64,000 nt of DNA from Brachybacterium tyrofermentans (GTDB lineage Bacteria > Actinomycetota > Actinomycetes > Actinomycetales > Dermabacteraceae), in the NCBI RefSeq assembly GCF_014897585.1, contig NZ_JABUXW010000017.1:39503-103502 (forward strand), in the 5' to 3' direction. Under the pieces are notes generated by a model. The model ran no database searches and was not told the origin of the DNA. It worked only from the letters and a program-made list of their open reading frames with translations. Position numbers and translations under genes: made by a program. Every line of letters starts with the position of its first letter. Positions within the stretch are counted from its first letter, which is position 1. Shown in pieces: positions 44,585-52,891 of the stretch.

Positions 44585-46759
44585 ATGTCCCGTTCCGCCA
44601 CGGCGCCTCCCCGGACGCCGCCCTCGCCGCCGCCGGCCGCACCGCCGACCTCCACACAGGCGGGACGCTTCCGCCCCGAGCTGCACGGGCTGCGCGGACT
44701 CGCCATCGGCCTGGTGGTGCTCTACCACGTGTGGTTCGACCGGGTCTCCGGCGGGGTCGACGTGTTCCTCTTCCTCTCCTCGTTCCTGCTGGTGGGGACG
44801 TTCCTGCGCCGGATCGACCGGGGCGAGCGGACCCGCCCGGCGGCGTACTGGGGGCGCACGTTCAAGCGCCTGCTGCCGCCCACGGCCGTGGTCTCCCTGG
44901 CGACGCTCGCCGGGGTGTATCTGATCCTCCCGCCGGAGCGGTGGATGCCCGCGCTCGACGACGCGATCGGCTCGCTGCTGCACGTCGAGAACTGGGTGCT
45001 GATCCAGCGGGGCGTGGACTACTACGCGGCCGCGGAGACCGGTCCCTCCGCCTTCCAGCATTTCTGGTCGCTGTCCATCCAAGGACAGGTGTTCCTGGCC
45101 TGGCCGCTGCTGATCGCGCTGGGCGTGCTCCTGGCCCGCGTACTGCGACGCTCCGTGCGCTCCGTGCTCGCGGTGCTGTTCGCGCTCGTCCTCGTGCTCT
45201 CCTTCGCCTGGTCCGTGCACTCCACGGCGACCCAGCAGGACATCGCGTACTTCGACACCTTCGCCCGGCTCTGGGAGTTCGCGGCGGGGAGCCTGCTGGG
45301 GCTGCTGCTGCCGGCCTGGGAGGAGCGGGCCGCGGAGCGGCGGCACAGTCGAGATCAGGGCCGGGATCGAGATCAGGACCGGAGTCGCGGCCGGCACCGC
45401 CGTCCGGCGTCGGCCGTCTCCCCCTGGCGGGTGCTCGCCGGCTGGGCGGGGATCCTCGGCCTCGTCTCGTGCGGCCTCCTGATCGACGTACAGGGGGCCT
45501 TCCCGGGCTGGATCGCGGCCTGGCCGCTCGCCGCGGCCGGTCTGGTCCTCGTCGTGGGCACCACCGGGCACCGGCTCGGCGTGGACCAGCTGCTGGCCAC
45601 CGGCCCGGCGAAGGTGCTCGGGGACATCTCCTACGGCCTCTACCTGGTGCACTGGCCGCTGCTGACCCTCTACCTCGCCCACACCGGCAAGCAGCGCGCC
45701 GGAGTGCTCGACGGCTTCCTCCTGATCCTGGTCTCCCTCGCCGCCGCCTGGCTGCTGACGCGACTCGTGGACACCCCGATCCGGCGCTGGCCCTGGGCGT
45801 CGGCGAAGGCCTGGCGGTCCGGGGCCGTCGCGCTGACCTGCCTGGTGCTCGGACTCGCCCCCGCTCTCGCCGCCCAGCAGCACCTGATCGCGCAGCAGCG
45901 TGAGGCCGAGGCCCGCGTGGTCGCCGACAACCCCGGCGCCCGGGTGCTCGACCCGGACTTCACGGTGCACCCCGACGCGGACCCGTCGGCCGAGCCGTTG
46001 CCCACCGCGGCGCTGATGGGCTCGGACTGGGTCTCCGGTGAGGAGGAGTGCACCGGCGATCTCGCGCCCCAGGGCCAGGAGCAGGAGCAGCTCGACCCGA
46101 TCTGCCGGACGGTGCCGGGACCCGAGGGCGCACCGGTCGTGGTGAGCGTGGGCAACTCCCGCCTCGAGCAGTTCAGCGCCTCCCTCATCGAGCTCGCGAA
46201 GAAGGAGGGCTGGACGCTGGTCACCCTGTGGAAGGGCGGGTGCGCCTACACGCCCGATGCGACCCTCGAGGAGCCCGACTGCAACGGGTTCAGCGCCGAC
46301 GCGAAGGCCTATCTGGAACGGATCGACGCGGATGCCGTCGCGCTGAACACCACCTTCATGAACCGTGACGGCACCGAGACGATCATGCCGGGCATGGAGA
46401 CGACCCTGCCGCAGCTCGCCGCGACCGGCACCCAGGTCGTGGCGATGCGCGACCTCCCCCGGATGCCGTTCGACCCGCCGGCGTGCACCGCGGAGAAGGG
46501 CGCGGACGATCCGGACTGCGCCCCGCCGCTGGCCGAGCCGCTCCAGCAGGAGCGCCCCGATGCCGAGCTGCTCGCCGCTGCCGACGGCGCCGTCGTCCCG
46601 CTCGAGGTGAACGACCTGGTATGCCCCGACGACGTCTGCACGCCGGTGATCGGCAATGTGGTCGTCTCCCTCGACGACGACCATCTCACCGGCACCTACG
46701 CCGCCTCGATGCAGGACGCGGTGGGCGCCCGGCTGCGCGACGGGGGGTTCCACTGGTGA
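44585..46759 (+). CDS. Acyltransferase-3/SGNH surface O-acyltransferase, paralogue 2
   Basis: A 724-residue OafA-type enzyme. A short Pro/Ala-rich tail (about 30 residues) precedes FRPELHGLRGLAIG, with the catalytic His in LYHVWFDRVSGGVDVF, then about ten helices to about residue 440. The outside SGNH-like domain has VVVSVGNSRLEQFSASLI (about 518-535): the nucleophile Ser is kept but the usual GDS reads GNS and the following His is absent; SLDDDHLTGTY near the end keeps the Asp-His pair. A charged loop near 250-277 (SRDQGRDRDQDRS) comes from short repeats. It overlaps paralogue 3 by 4 bases (GTGA). Close similarity to paralogue 3 in both domains indicates recent duplication. Confidence 0.83.
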   Translation: MSRSATAPPRTPPSPPPAAPPTSTQAGRFRPELHGLRGLAIGLVVLYHVWFDRVSGGVDVFLFLSSFLLVGTFLRRIDRGERTRPAAYWGRTFKRLLPPTAVVSLATLAGVYLILPPERWMPALDDAIGSLLHVENWVLIQRGVDYYAAAETGPSAFQHFWSLSIQGQVFLAWPLLIALGVLLARVLRRSVRSVLAVLFALVLVLSFAWSVHSTATQQDIAYFDTFARLWEFAAGSLLGLLLPAWEERAAERRHSRDQGRDRDQDRSRGRHRRPASAVSPWRVLAGWAGILGLVSCGLLIDVQGAFPGWIAAWPLAAAGLVLVVGTTGHRLGVDQLLATGPAKVLGDISYGLYLVHWPLLTLYLAHTGKQRAGVLDGFLLILVSLAAAWLLTRLVDTPIRRWPWASAKAWRSGAVALTCLVLGLAPALAAQQHLIAQQREAEARVVADNPGARVLDPDFTVHPDADPSAEPLPTAALMGSDWVSGEEECTGDLAPQGQEQEQLDPICRTVPGPEGAPVVVSVGNSRLEQFSASLIELAKKEGWTLVTLWKGGCAYTPDATLEEPDCNGFSADAKAYLERIDADAVALNTTFMNRDGTETIMPGMETTLPQLAATGTQVVAMRDLPRMPFDPPACTAEKGADDPDCAPPLAEPLQQERPDAELLAAADGAVVPLEVNDLVCPDDVCTPVIGNVVVSLDDDHLTGTYAASMQDAVGARLRDGGFHW

Positions 46760-48855
46760 GCGCCGCCCGGTCCCCCGTCACCGCGGGCGCTCCCCCGCCC
46801 CCGACCTACCGCCCGGAGCTGCACGGGCTGCGCGGACTCGCGATCGCGCTCGTCGTGCTCTATCACGTGTTCATGGACCGGGTCTCCGGCGGTGTCGACG
46901 TGTTCCTGTTCATCTCGGCCTTCTTCCTCACCGGCAGCTTCGTGCGCCGGATGGAGACCGGGAAGCCGATGGCCCCGGTCGCCTACTGGGCGCGCACGTT
47001 CAAGCGGCTGCTCGCTCCGGCGGCGGTGATCGTGCTGGCCACCCTCGCCGCGGTGCGGCTGTTCCTGCCGCCGAGCACCTGGATGCCCGCGATCCACGAC
47101 GCGATCGCTTCGATGCTCCAGGTCGAGAACTGGCTGCTGATCCATCGCGGCACCGACTACGAGGCCGCCGCGACCACCGCGACCTCGCCGTTGCAGCATT
47201 TCTGGTCGCTGTCGATCCAGGGGCAGGTGTTCCTGCTGTGGCCGCTGCTGTTCGCGCTCTGTGCGGTGATCGCCCGGCGCTCCCGCATCGCCCCGCGCCG
47301 CGTGGTGCTGATCGTCTTCACGGTGATCGCGCTGGCCTCGTTCGTCTGGTCGGTGGTCTCCACCGCGACCCAGCAGCAGACCGCCTACTTCGACACCACG
47401 GCGCGCATCTGGGAGTTCGCGGCCGGCTCGCTGCTGGCTCTGCTCCCGGCGGCCGCACCGGCCGGCACCGCCCGGTCCGCGCCCTCCCGTCGGCTGCGGG
47501 TGGGGCTGGGCTGGGCAGGCCTGGCAGTGCTCATCGCGACCGGCGCGCTGATCGACGGCCGCTCGATGTTCCCGGGCTGGATCGCCGCGATCCCTCTGCT
47601 GGGCGCGACGCTGGTGTTCCTGTCCGGGGTGAGCGGCTCCCGCCTCGGCGCGGACCGTCTGCTGCGCTCGCGGCCCTTCTCCTTCCTCGGCGACATCAGC
47701 TACGGGCTGTACCTGATCCACTGGCCGATCCTCGCCATCACCCTGGTCGCCGCCGAGCGGGCGACCGCCGGACCGCTCCTGGGCCCGGCGATCATCGCGC
47801 TCAGCGTGGTCCTCGCCTACCTGCTCACCCGTTTCCTGGACACCCCGATACGGCGGTGGAGCTGGGCGAACAGCTCGGCGCCGCGGGCCGGCGCCGTGGT
47901 GGTGGCGGTGCTGGCGATCGGTCTGGCCCCGAGCATCGGCGCCAAGCAGCTCCTCGAGGACGCTGCGCAGGACGCCGAGCGCCGGGCGACCGCGGACAAT
48001 CCCGGGGCGCGGGCCCTCATGCCGGGCTTCGAGCCCCACCCGGACGCGGATCCGGATGCGGCTCCCCTGCCGTCCGCCGCCACGCTCAGCCAGGACTGGG
48101 AGAACCTGCCCGAGGAGTGCTCCGGGGAGTTCGCCCCCGCCGAGGGGATGCTCGAGGGGTCCTGCCGCATGACCGATGCCCCCGACGGCGCGCCCGTGAT
48201 CATCGCCGCGGGCAACTCCCGTCTCGCGCAGACAGCGGTCTCGCTGAGCGGCCCCGCCCAGGAGAACGGGTGGCGACTGATCATCCTGCGGGCACCGAGC
48301 TGCGTGTTCACCCCGGGCATCGACTCCTACCTGGGGGCCGAGTGCGACGCCCACAACGACGCGGCGCTGGAGTACATCGACCAGGTCGGCCCGGAAGCCG
48401 TCGCCGTCTCCACCACGATGGTGCTCCATGAGGGGCCCGAGCGGGTGGACCGGGTCACGGAGGAGACCGTCCCCGCGCTGCTGGCGGGCGGCACCGACGT
48501 GATCGCGCTGCGCGACGCCCCGCGCCTCGCCGAGAACCCCGTCGCCTGCCTCGAGGCGGGCGGCACGGTCGAGGACTGCACTCACCCCCTGGACCGGGAC
48601 ACGATGCCGCAGCAGCGTCCGGATGCCGCGGTGCTCGAGGAGCTGGCCGCGCGCAGCGAGGAGGGCGACGGTGGGGAGGACGGGGACGTGTTCCCCGTGG
48701 ACCTGCTGCCGATCACCTGCCCGCAGGATGCGTGCCCGCCGATCATCGGGAACATCCACGTCATGTTCGACGAGGACCACCTCACGGCGACCTACATGGA
48801 ATCCGCCGGCCCGGAGGTCGAGCGACAGCTCGAGGACGCCGGCTTCCGCTGGTGA
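46756..48855 (+). CDS. Acyltransferase-3/SGNH surface O-acyltransferase, paralogue 3
   Basis: A 699-residue paralogue starting with GTG that overlaps the previous stop. The acyltransferase-3 domain starts YRPELHGLRGLAIAL, with catalytic His in LYHVFMDRVSGGVDVF, and ISYGLYLIHWPIL marks the late helix region shared by all three copies. The SGNH-like domain has IIAAGNSRLAQTAVSL (about 483-498), again GNS in place of GDS, and MFDEDHLTATYMES at the end with the Asp-His pair. Its donor is probably acyl-CoA from inside, with transfer to a surface glycan outside, as in characterised OafA relatives; substrate unknown. It converges on a small gene with 8 bases between stops. Confidence 0.83.
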   Translation: MSAARSPVTAGAPPPPTYRPELHGLRGLAIALVVLYHVFMDRVSGGVDVFLFISAFFLTGSFVRRMETGKPMAPVAYWARTFKRLLAPAAVIVLATLAAVRLFLPPSTWMPAIHDAIASMLQVENWLLIHRGTDYEAAATTATSPLQHFWSLSIQGQVFLLWPLLFALCAVIARRSRIAPRRVVLIVFTVIALASFVWSVVSTATQQQTAYFDTTARIWEFAAGSLLALLPAAAPAGTARSAPSRRLRVGLGWAGLAVLIATGALIDGRSMFPGWIAAIPLLGATLVFLSGVSGSRLGADRLLRSRPFSFLGDISYGLYLIHWPILAITLVAAERATAGPLLGPAIIALSVVLAYLLTRFLDTPIRRWSWANSSAPRAGAVVVAVLAIGLAPSIGAKQLLEDAAQDAERRATADNPGARALMPGFEPHPDADPDAAPLPSAATLSQDWENLPEECSGEFAPAEGMLEGSCRMTDAPDGAPVIIAAGNSRLAQTAVSLSGPAQENGWRLIILRAPSCVFTPGIDSYLGAECDAHNDAALEYIDQVGPEAVAVSTTMVLHEGPERVDRVTEETVPALLAGGTDVIALRDAPRLAENPVACLEAGGTVEDCTHPLDRDTMPQQRPDAAVLEELAARSEEGDGGEDGDVFPVDLLPITCPQDACPPIIGNIHVMFDEDHLTATYMESAGPEVERQLEDAGFRW

Positions 48856-48863
48856 GGCCCGGG

Positions 48864-49154
48864 TCAGGCCTCGTCGAGGGCGCGCTGGGCGAGAGTCTCG
48901 ACCCTCGACACCGCGGCCCGGACCGGGCCGACCAGCTCGTGCTCGCGTCCGTACTCGCGCTGGGTGTCCTTGAGCAGCTCGTCGACCTGGACGAAGGCAT
49001 CCTCGAGATGTCCCGCCTCGGCGGTGGCGACGGCCAGCTCGGTGCGCAGGGCGATCGCCTCGGGGATGACTGCGGGGGTGTGGGAGTCGTCGCTGGCGAG
49101 CAGCTCGAGCAGGCGGCGGGTGGTGTCGTGGACACGCTGCTGCGGTGTGCTCAT
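48864..49154 (-). CDS. Small helical protein, unknown
   Basis: A 96-residue, probably all-helical protein starting MSTPQQRVHDTTRRLLELLA. The spacing of Ala, Leu and Glu (ELAVATAEAGHLEDAFVQVD) resembles a TPR-like helical hairpin, but no family is recognised. GGAGGAG lies 5 bases before the ATG, so it is very likely translated. It is divergent from the cysteine-containing protein at 49.25 kb, with about 100 bases between starts. Confidence 0.65.
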   Translation of the reverse strand: MSTPQQRVHDTTRRLLELLASDDSHTPAVIPEAIALRTELAVATAEAGHLEDAFVQVDELLKDTQREYGREHELVGPVRAAVSRVETLAQRALDEA

Positions 49155-49253
49155 CGGGGGCTCCTCCGAAGTGGGGACGGCGTGCAGGGGCAGGAACGAT
49201 CCTACGGGGGCGATGACGCCTTCCGTCCCGGTGCGCAGTAGTCTGAGCAGGCC

Positions 49254-49826
49254 ATGGAGATCAATCCCTACGAGTCGCGTCTGCGCATGCTGCAGCAGAT
49301 CGACGGGGTGCAGATGCAGCGCGAGGCCTCTCCCGACGAGGAGACCGCCGGGTGTCCGGGCTGCCCGTACTTCTGGACCTGCCCGGTCCCGCATCGCGGC
49401 GAAGAGGTCAAGGCTCCCGTCGACATCGAGTTCGCCGATGTCGAGGACGTGCTGGGCCGGCGGGCGGCCTACGCCCCGCGCGATGAGTCCGACGTCGGCT
49501 GGACCGACGACTGGGTGGACGAGGAGGGCCTGCGGGTCGAGCAGCCCGGTTCTCCGGAGCTCCCTGTGTCCTCGGATCTGTCCGGTTCCCCGGCGGCCCC
49601 CGACCTCCCGGAACTCCCTGACACCCCAGTGCGCCGAGCGGGACTCGACGACCTGGACACGCTCTCCGAGCCGACGGACCGCGAGGACGACGAGGGCCGC
49701 GAGGACCACGAGGACGGCACGGACGACGAGGACGGCGTCGAGCACGGCGATGTGAAGAAGATTCCGGCACCCGGAGAACGCGGCCGACGACGCGCGTCGC
49801 GCTGGAGCCTGTTCAGACGGCGCTGA
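49254..49826 (+). CDS. Unknown protein with Cys cluster and acidic tail
   Basis: A 190-residue protein not recognised. The only conserved-looking part is the N-terminal 60 residues: MEINPYESRLRMLQQIDGVQ followed by GCPGCPYFWTCPVPH (about 33-47) with three Cys in C-x2-C-x6-C spacing and a following His, suggesting a metal site. The remainder is acidic and low complexity (DREDDEGREDHEDGTDDEDG) and ends with a basic patch RRRASRWSLFRRR. No membrane helix or signal peptide. It ends 11 bases before the 15-base tandem repeat and converges on hemA. Confidence 0.55.
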   Translation: MEINPYESRLRMLQQIDGVQMQREASPDEETAGCPGCPYFWTCPVPHRGEEVKAPVDIEFADVEDVLGRRAAYAPRDESDVGWTDDWVDEEGLRVEQPGSPELPVSSDLSGSPAAPDLPELPDTPVRRAGLDDLDTLSEPTDREDDEGREDHEDGTDDEDGVEHGDVKKIPAPGERGRRRASRWSLFRRR

Positions 49827-49837
49827 GCCAGATCCCG

Positions 49838-49927
49838 CGGAGTCCGATCGCACGGAGTCCGATCGCACGGAGCCGGATCGCACGGAGTCCGATCGCACGG
49901 AGCCGGATCGCACGGAGCCGGATCGCG
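49838..49927. repeat. Six 15-base tandem repeats between convergent genes
   Basis: Units alternate between CGGAGTCCGATCGCA and CGGAGCCGGATCGCA, six in a row (last base of the last unit varies), filling the gap between the Cys-cluster gene and hemA. No spacers, so not a CRISPR. The mixed unit types suggest expansion by units or pairs. Confidence 0.9.
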
Positions 49928-49965
49928 CCGACCCAGGTCACGGCACTGCCATCCCGAGTTCCGAC

Positions 49966-51549
49966 TCAGGCGTCGCGCCCGCTCCGGCTCGCCAGGGCGG
50001 CACCGAGATCCGCCGGGGCGTGGTCGACCGGGCACTGCCCCTCGCGCAGGGCGGCCCGGGCGAGGGTCGACACGGAGACGCCCTCCGACTCCGCGAGGGC
50101 GCCGCGCCCGTCCTGGCCGAGGGCATCCCCGACCGCTGTCCCGACGCCCACGCCCACGCCCGCACCGGCACCGGCACCGGCACCGGCACCGGCACCGGCG
50201 AAGGAGGCCCCGAACACGGGCGGGACGGTGCGGTCCACGCGCATCCAGCCGGCCGGCGCGGCGTCCGCCGGATCGGCCTCGACGTCGGCGGCGCCGCGCC
50301 CGGAGGAGATGTCGATCCCGAAGATCGTGTGGAACGCCTCGACGTAGTCGTCCGCGAAGCCGGTCTCGGCGAGGTGGCGGGCACGCTCGGCGGGCTGGTG
50401 CATGACCTTCGCCAGGATCCTGCGCACGCTGCGCTCGAGCACGTCGGCCGTCTCTCCGGAGACCTCGCGGCGCAGGCGGTCGACCTCGTCGTCCGCGGTG
50501 TCGGCGACCTCGCGGCGCAGGGCGGCCATCGCGGGATCGATGCGACGCACCTCCTGCTGCACACGGAACGCCTCGACGTTCTCCTCGACGATGGCGCGGG
50601 CGGTCCGCAGCGCCGGATCGTCGCTCGCATCGACGCCGACCTTGAGGTCGGCGAGCCCGAGCACGGTCACCCCCTTGAGGTGGCGCACCAGCGGGTGCAG
50701 GTCGGAGCGCAGAGCGAGGTCGAGCACGATGGTGCGGCCGGCCGCGAGGAACTGCTCGGGGAACAGCGAGGTGCCGCGCCCGGAGCAGGACAGCACCAGG
50801 TCGGCCTCCCGCAGGGCGACGTCGAGTCCCTCGGGGCTGACCACGTGGGCTCCGTGGCGTTCCGCGAAACCGGCGGCGCGGCCGGACGGCGAGTACACCC
50901 GCAGGTCGGTGACGCCGCGGCGGGTGAGCTCGGCGAGCCCGAGCCGCGCATAGGCGCCGGTGCCGACGATGAGCGCGGTGCGGCCCGCGAAGCCGCCCAG
51001 CTCGACGCCCGCGCGGTCCACGGCGACGGCCGCTCCGGAGCGGCCGGACGCACCGACGGGGGCCTGGGTGGCGACCCGCTTCGCGCAGCGGAAGCCGTGC
51101 TGGAAGAGGTCGTGGAGCATCGAGGTGGTGCGGCCCGCGAGGCGGGCGGCCTCGTAGGCCTGGCGCACCTGGCCGGCGATCTCGGCCTCGCCGAGCACGA
51201 GGGAGCGCAGCCCGGAGGTGACCTCGTAGAGGTGCTGGGGCACTGGGGTGTCCATCGCGGCGTCGAAGCACAGGGAGACCACGTCGCGCTCGAGGCCGCT
51301 GGTGCGGGCGACGGCATCGATCACGAGGTCCACGCCCTCGTGGAAGCGGTCGGTGTCGAGGTAGACCTCGAGGCGGTTGCAGGTGCTCACCACGACGTGG
51401 CCGGCGATGATCGGGGCCGCTCCGCTGGCGCCGGTGCGCTCGGCCTGGAGGTCCTCGATCACGGCGGGCAGGGTGCGTGCATCCCGGGTGAGGGCGTCGA
51501 GCACATCGAGATCGAGGTGCTCGTGGGAGGCACGGAGGGCAGCGAGCAT
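49966..51549 (-). CDS. hemA: Glutamyl-tRNA reductase
   Basis: A 527-residue enzyme that reduces glutamyl-tRNA to glutamate 1-semialdehyde with NADPH, the first committed haem step. MLAALRASHEHLDLDVLDAL is the actinobacterial form of the N-terminal motif; STCNRLEVY (about 54-62) holds the catalytic Cys; SGLRSLVLGEAEIAGQVR (about 116-133) follows; ALIVGTGAYARLGL (about 184-197) is the Rossmann loop, with Tyr-Ala-Arg where many have Met/Lys. The dimerisation helix ends near 410. The last 110 residues are an unusual extension containing AGAGAGAGAGAG and VGVGVG from hexamer repeats at 50162. ATG 51549 gives the family start; an earlier start at 51621 would add 24 residues. It is divergent from the hemE-hemL operon. 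Confidence 0.9.
   Translation of the reverse strand: MLAALRASHEHLDLDVLDALTRDARTLPAVIEDLQAERTGASGAAPIIAGHVVVSTCNRLEVYLDTDRFHEGVDLVIDAVARTSGLERDVVSLCFDAAMDTPVPQHLYEVTSGLRSLVLGEAEIAGQVRQAYEAARLAGRTTSMLHDLFQHGFRCAKRVATQAPVGASGRSGAAVAVDRAGVELGGFAGRTALIVGTGAYARLGLAELTRRGVTDLRVYSPSGRAAGFAERHGAHVVSPEGLDVALREADLVLSCSGRGTSLFPEQFLAAGRTIVLDLALRSDLHPLVRHLKGVTVLGLADLKVGVDASDDPALRTARAIVEENVEAFRVQQEVRRIDPAMAALRREVADTADDEVDRLRREVSGETADVLERSVRRILAKVMHQPAERARHLAETGFADDYVEAFHTIFGIDISSGRGAADVEADPADAAPAGWMRVDRTVPPVFGASFAGAGAGAGAGAGAGVGVGVGTAVGDALGQDGRGALAESEGVSVSTLARAALREGQCPVDHAPADLGAALASRSGRDA
50162..50197. repeat. Hexamer repeat inside hemA (6 copies)
   Basis: Plus-strand GCACCG repeated six times, next to a shorter CGCCCA run. 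On the minus strand it encodes alternating Ala-Gly and Val-Gly in the C-terminal extension of HemA. Frame is conserved. Confidence 0.9.
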
Positions 51550-51682
51550 GGCCGCCAGTGTAGGCCTGCCCGCTGGGCTGGATGGCGCTCTCGGATCCGA
51601 TGTGCACAATAGGTGTGTCATGACACAGAACCCCACGTCAGAGCCATCTTTTGCCGACATCGCGTCAGATTCTTCGCGACGC
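51550..51682. promoter_or_regulatory. Divergent hemA/hemE control region with palindrome
   Basis: TGTGTCATGACACA (51614-51627) is a perfect 14-base palindrome. ACAATA at 51606-51611 gives a -10-like box on both strands (CACAAT forward, TATTGT reverse), so the palindrome would lie near the start points. Downstream, GTCAGA recurs near 51637, 51665 and 51685 with about 20-28 base spacing. Codon third-position GC is low until about 51683, supporting a non-coding role for this stretch. Confidence 0.5.
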
Positions 51683-52891
51683 GTGTCAGATAACGGGATC
51701 ACCGCAGGCCCGAGCAACGGCACCACCCCTGACGCCCCCACCGCGGCGCCCTTCGAGACCCCCGCGGATCCCACCGCAGCGGGGTCCGCCCTCCCCTCCG
51801 AGCACCCCGCCCGGCGACCCGTCGCCGAGGGTGGAGTGTCCGATTCGTCCGTCCTGCGCGAGCTGCGAGGTGACCGAGCAGACACTCCCAGCGTGTGGTT
51901 CATGCGACAGGCCGGACGCTCCCTGCCCGAGTACCGCGCCCTGCGCGAGGGCACCACGATGCTCGACTCCTGCGTGCGCCCCGAGATGGCCGCCGAGATC
52001 ACCGTGCAGCCCGTGCGCCGCCACCACGTCGACGCCGGCATCTTCTTCTCCGACATCGTGGTCCCCGCCCGCCAGGCCGGCCTCGGCGTCGAGATCAAGC
52101 CCGGTGTCGGGCCGGTCTTCGACCACCCGATCCGCACCGAGGCCGACGTCGATGCCCTGCCGCCGCTGGGCGATGACTACGAGGCCGCACTCGACCCGAT
52201 CCGCGAGGCCGTGCGCCTCACGGTGGCCGAGCTCGGCACCACTCCGCTGATCGGTTTCGCCGGTGCACCCTTCACCGTGGCCAGCTACATGGTCGAGGGC
52301 GGCCCCAGCCGTGACCACCTGCGCACCCGCGCCCTGATGCGCTCCCAGCCAGAGGTGTGGGCGCGCCTGGCGAGCTGGGTCGCCGAGCTCTCGGGCCGTT
52401 TCCTGCGGGCCCAGGTGCTCGCCGGCGCGTCCGCCGTGCAGCTGTTCGACTCCTGGGTCGGCGCGCTGTCGGAGGACATGTACCGCTCCGGCGTGCAGTC
52501 CCACTCCGCCGCGGCCCTCGCCCGCGTGGCCGACCTCCCCGTGCCGCGCATCCACTTCGGCGTGGGCGCCGCGCACCTGCTCACCCCGATGCTCGAGGCG
52601 GGCGCGACCGCGATGGGCGTGGACCACCGGCTGCGCCTGGACCAGGCGCTCGACATCCTCCCCGAGGGCACGCCGGTGCAGGGCAACATCGACCCCGCCG
52701 TGCTGTTCACCTCCGAGGAGGCGCGCTTCGCCGAGGCCCGCGCGGTGCTCGAGGCCGGGTCCCGCGCGAGCGGCCACGTCGTGAACCTCGGCCATGGAGT
52801 CGCCCCTGACACCGATCCGCAGGTGCTCACCGATCTGGTGAGCTTCCTGCACGAGCAGGACGCCCACCAGCTGGGCACGCGCCGGGCATGA
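51683..52891 (+). CDS. hemE: Uroporphyrinogen decarboxylase
   Basis: Decarboxylates uroporphyrinogen III to coproporphyrinogen III. The core has SVWFMRQAGRSLPEYRALRE (the invariant substrate-binding signature with RQAGR), FFSDIVVPA with the catalytic Asp, GFAGAPFTVASYMVEGG, and HFGVGAAHLL with the conserved His region. Starts are ambiguous: ATG 51620 lies in the palindrome and the next 21 codons have low GC3; GTG 51683 is where GC3 rises and is used here (402 residues); GTG 51836, with GAGGGTGGA before it, would give 351 residues and the standard family N terminus. The intervening Pro/Thr-rich stretch is not conserved in the family. It overlaps hemY by 4 bases. Confidence 0.9.
   Translation: MSDNGITAGPSNGTTPDAPTAAPFETPADPTAAGSALPSEHPARRPVAEGGVSDSSVLRELRGDRADTPSVWFMRQAGRSLPEYRALREGTTMLDSCVRPEMAAEITVQPVRRHHVDAGIFFSDIVVPARQAGLGVEIKPGVGPVFDHPIRTEADVDALPPLGDDYEAALDPIREAVRLTVAELGTTPLIGFAGAPFTVASYMVEGGPSRDHLRTRALMRSQPEVWARLASWVAELSGRFLRAQVLAGASAVQLFDSWVGALSEDMYRSGVQSHSAAALARVADLPVPRIHFGVGAAHLLTPMLEAGATAMGVDHRLRLDQALDILPEGTPVQGNIDPAVLFTSEEARFAEARAVLEAGSRASGHVVNLGHGVAPDTDPQVLTDLVSFLHEQDAHQLGTRRA

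Noticed and set aside
49838..49927. Possible CRISPR array
   Set aside because: Units are directly joined without spacers and no cas gene is present.
49469..49965. Open frame extending past hemA into the 15-base repeats
   Set aside because: It reads the tandem array as Cys-Asp-Arg-Thr-Pro steps and has no domain; the gap is better described as repeats between convergent genes.
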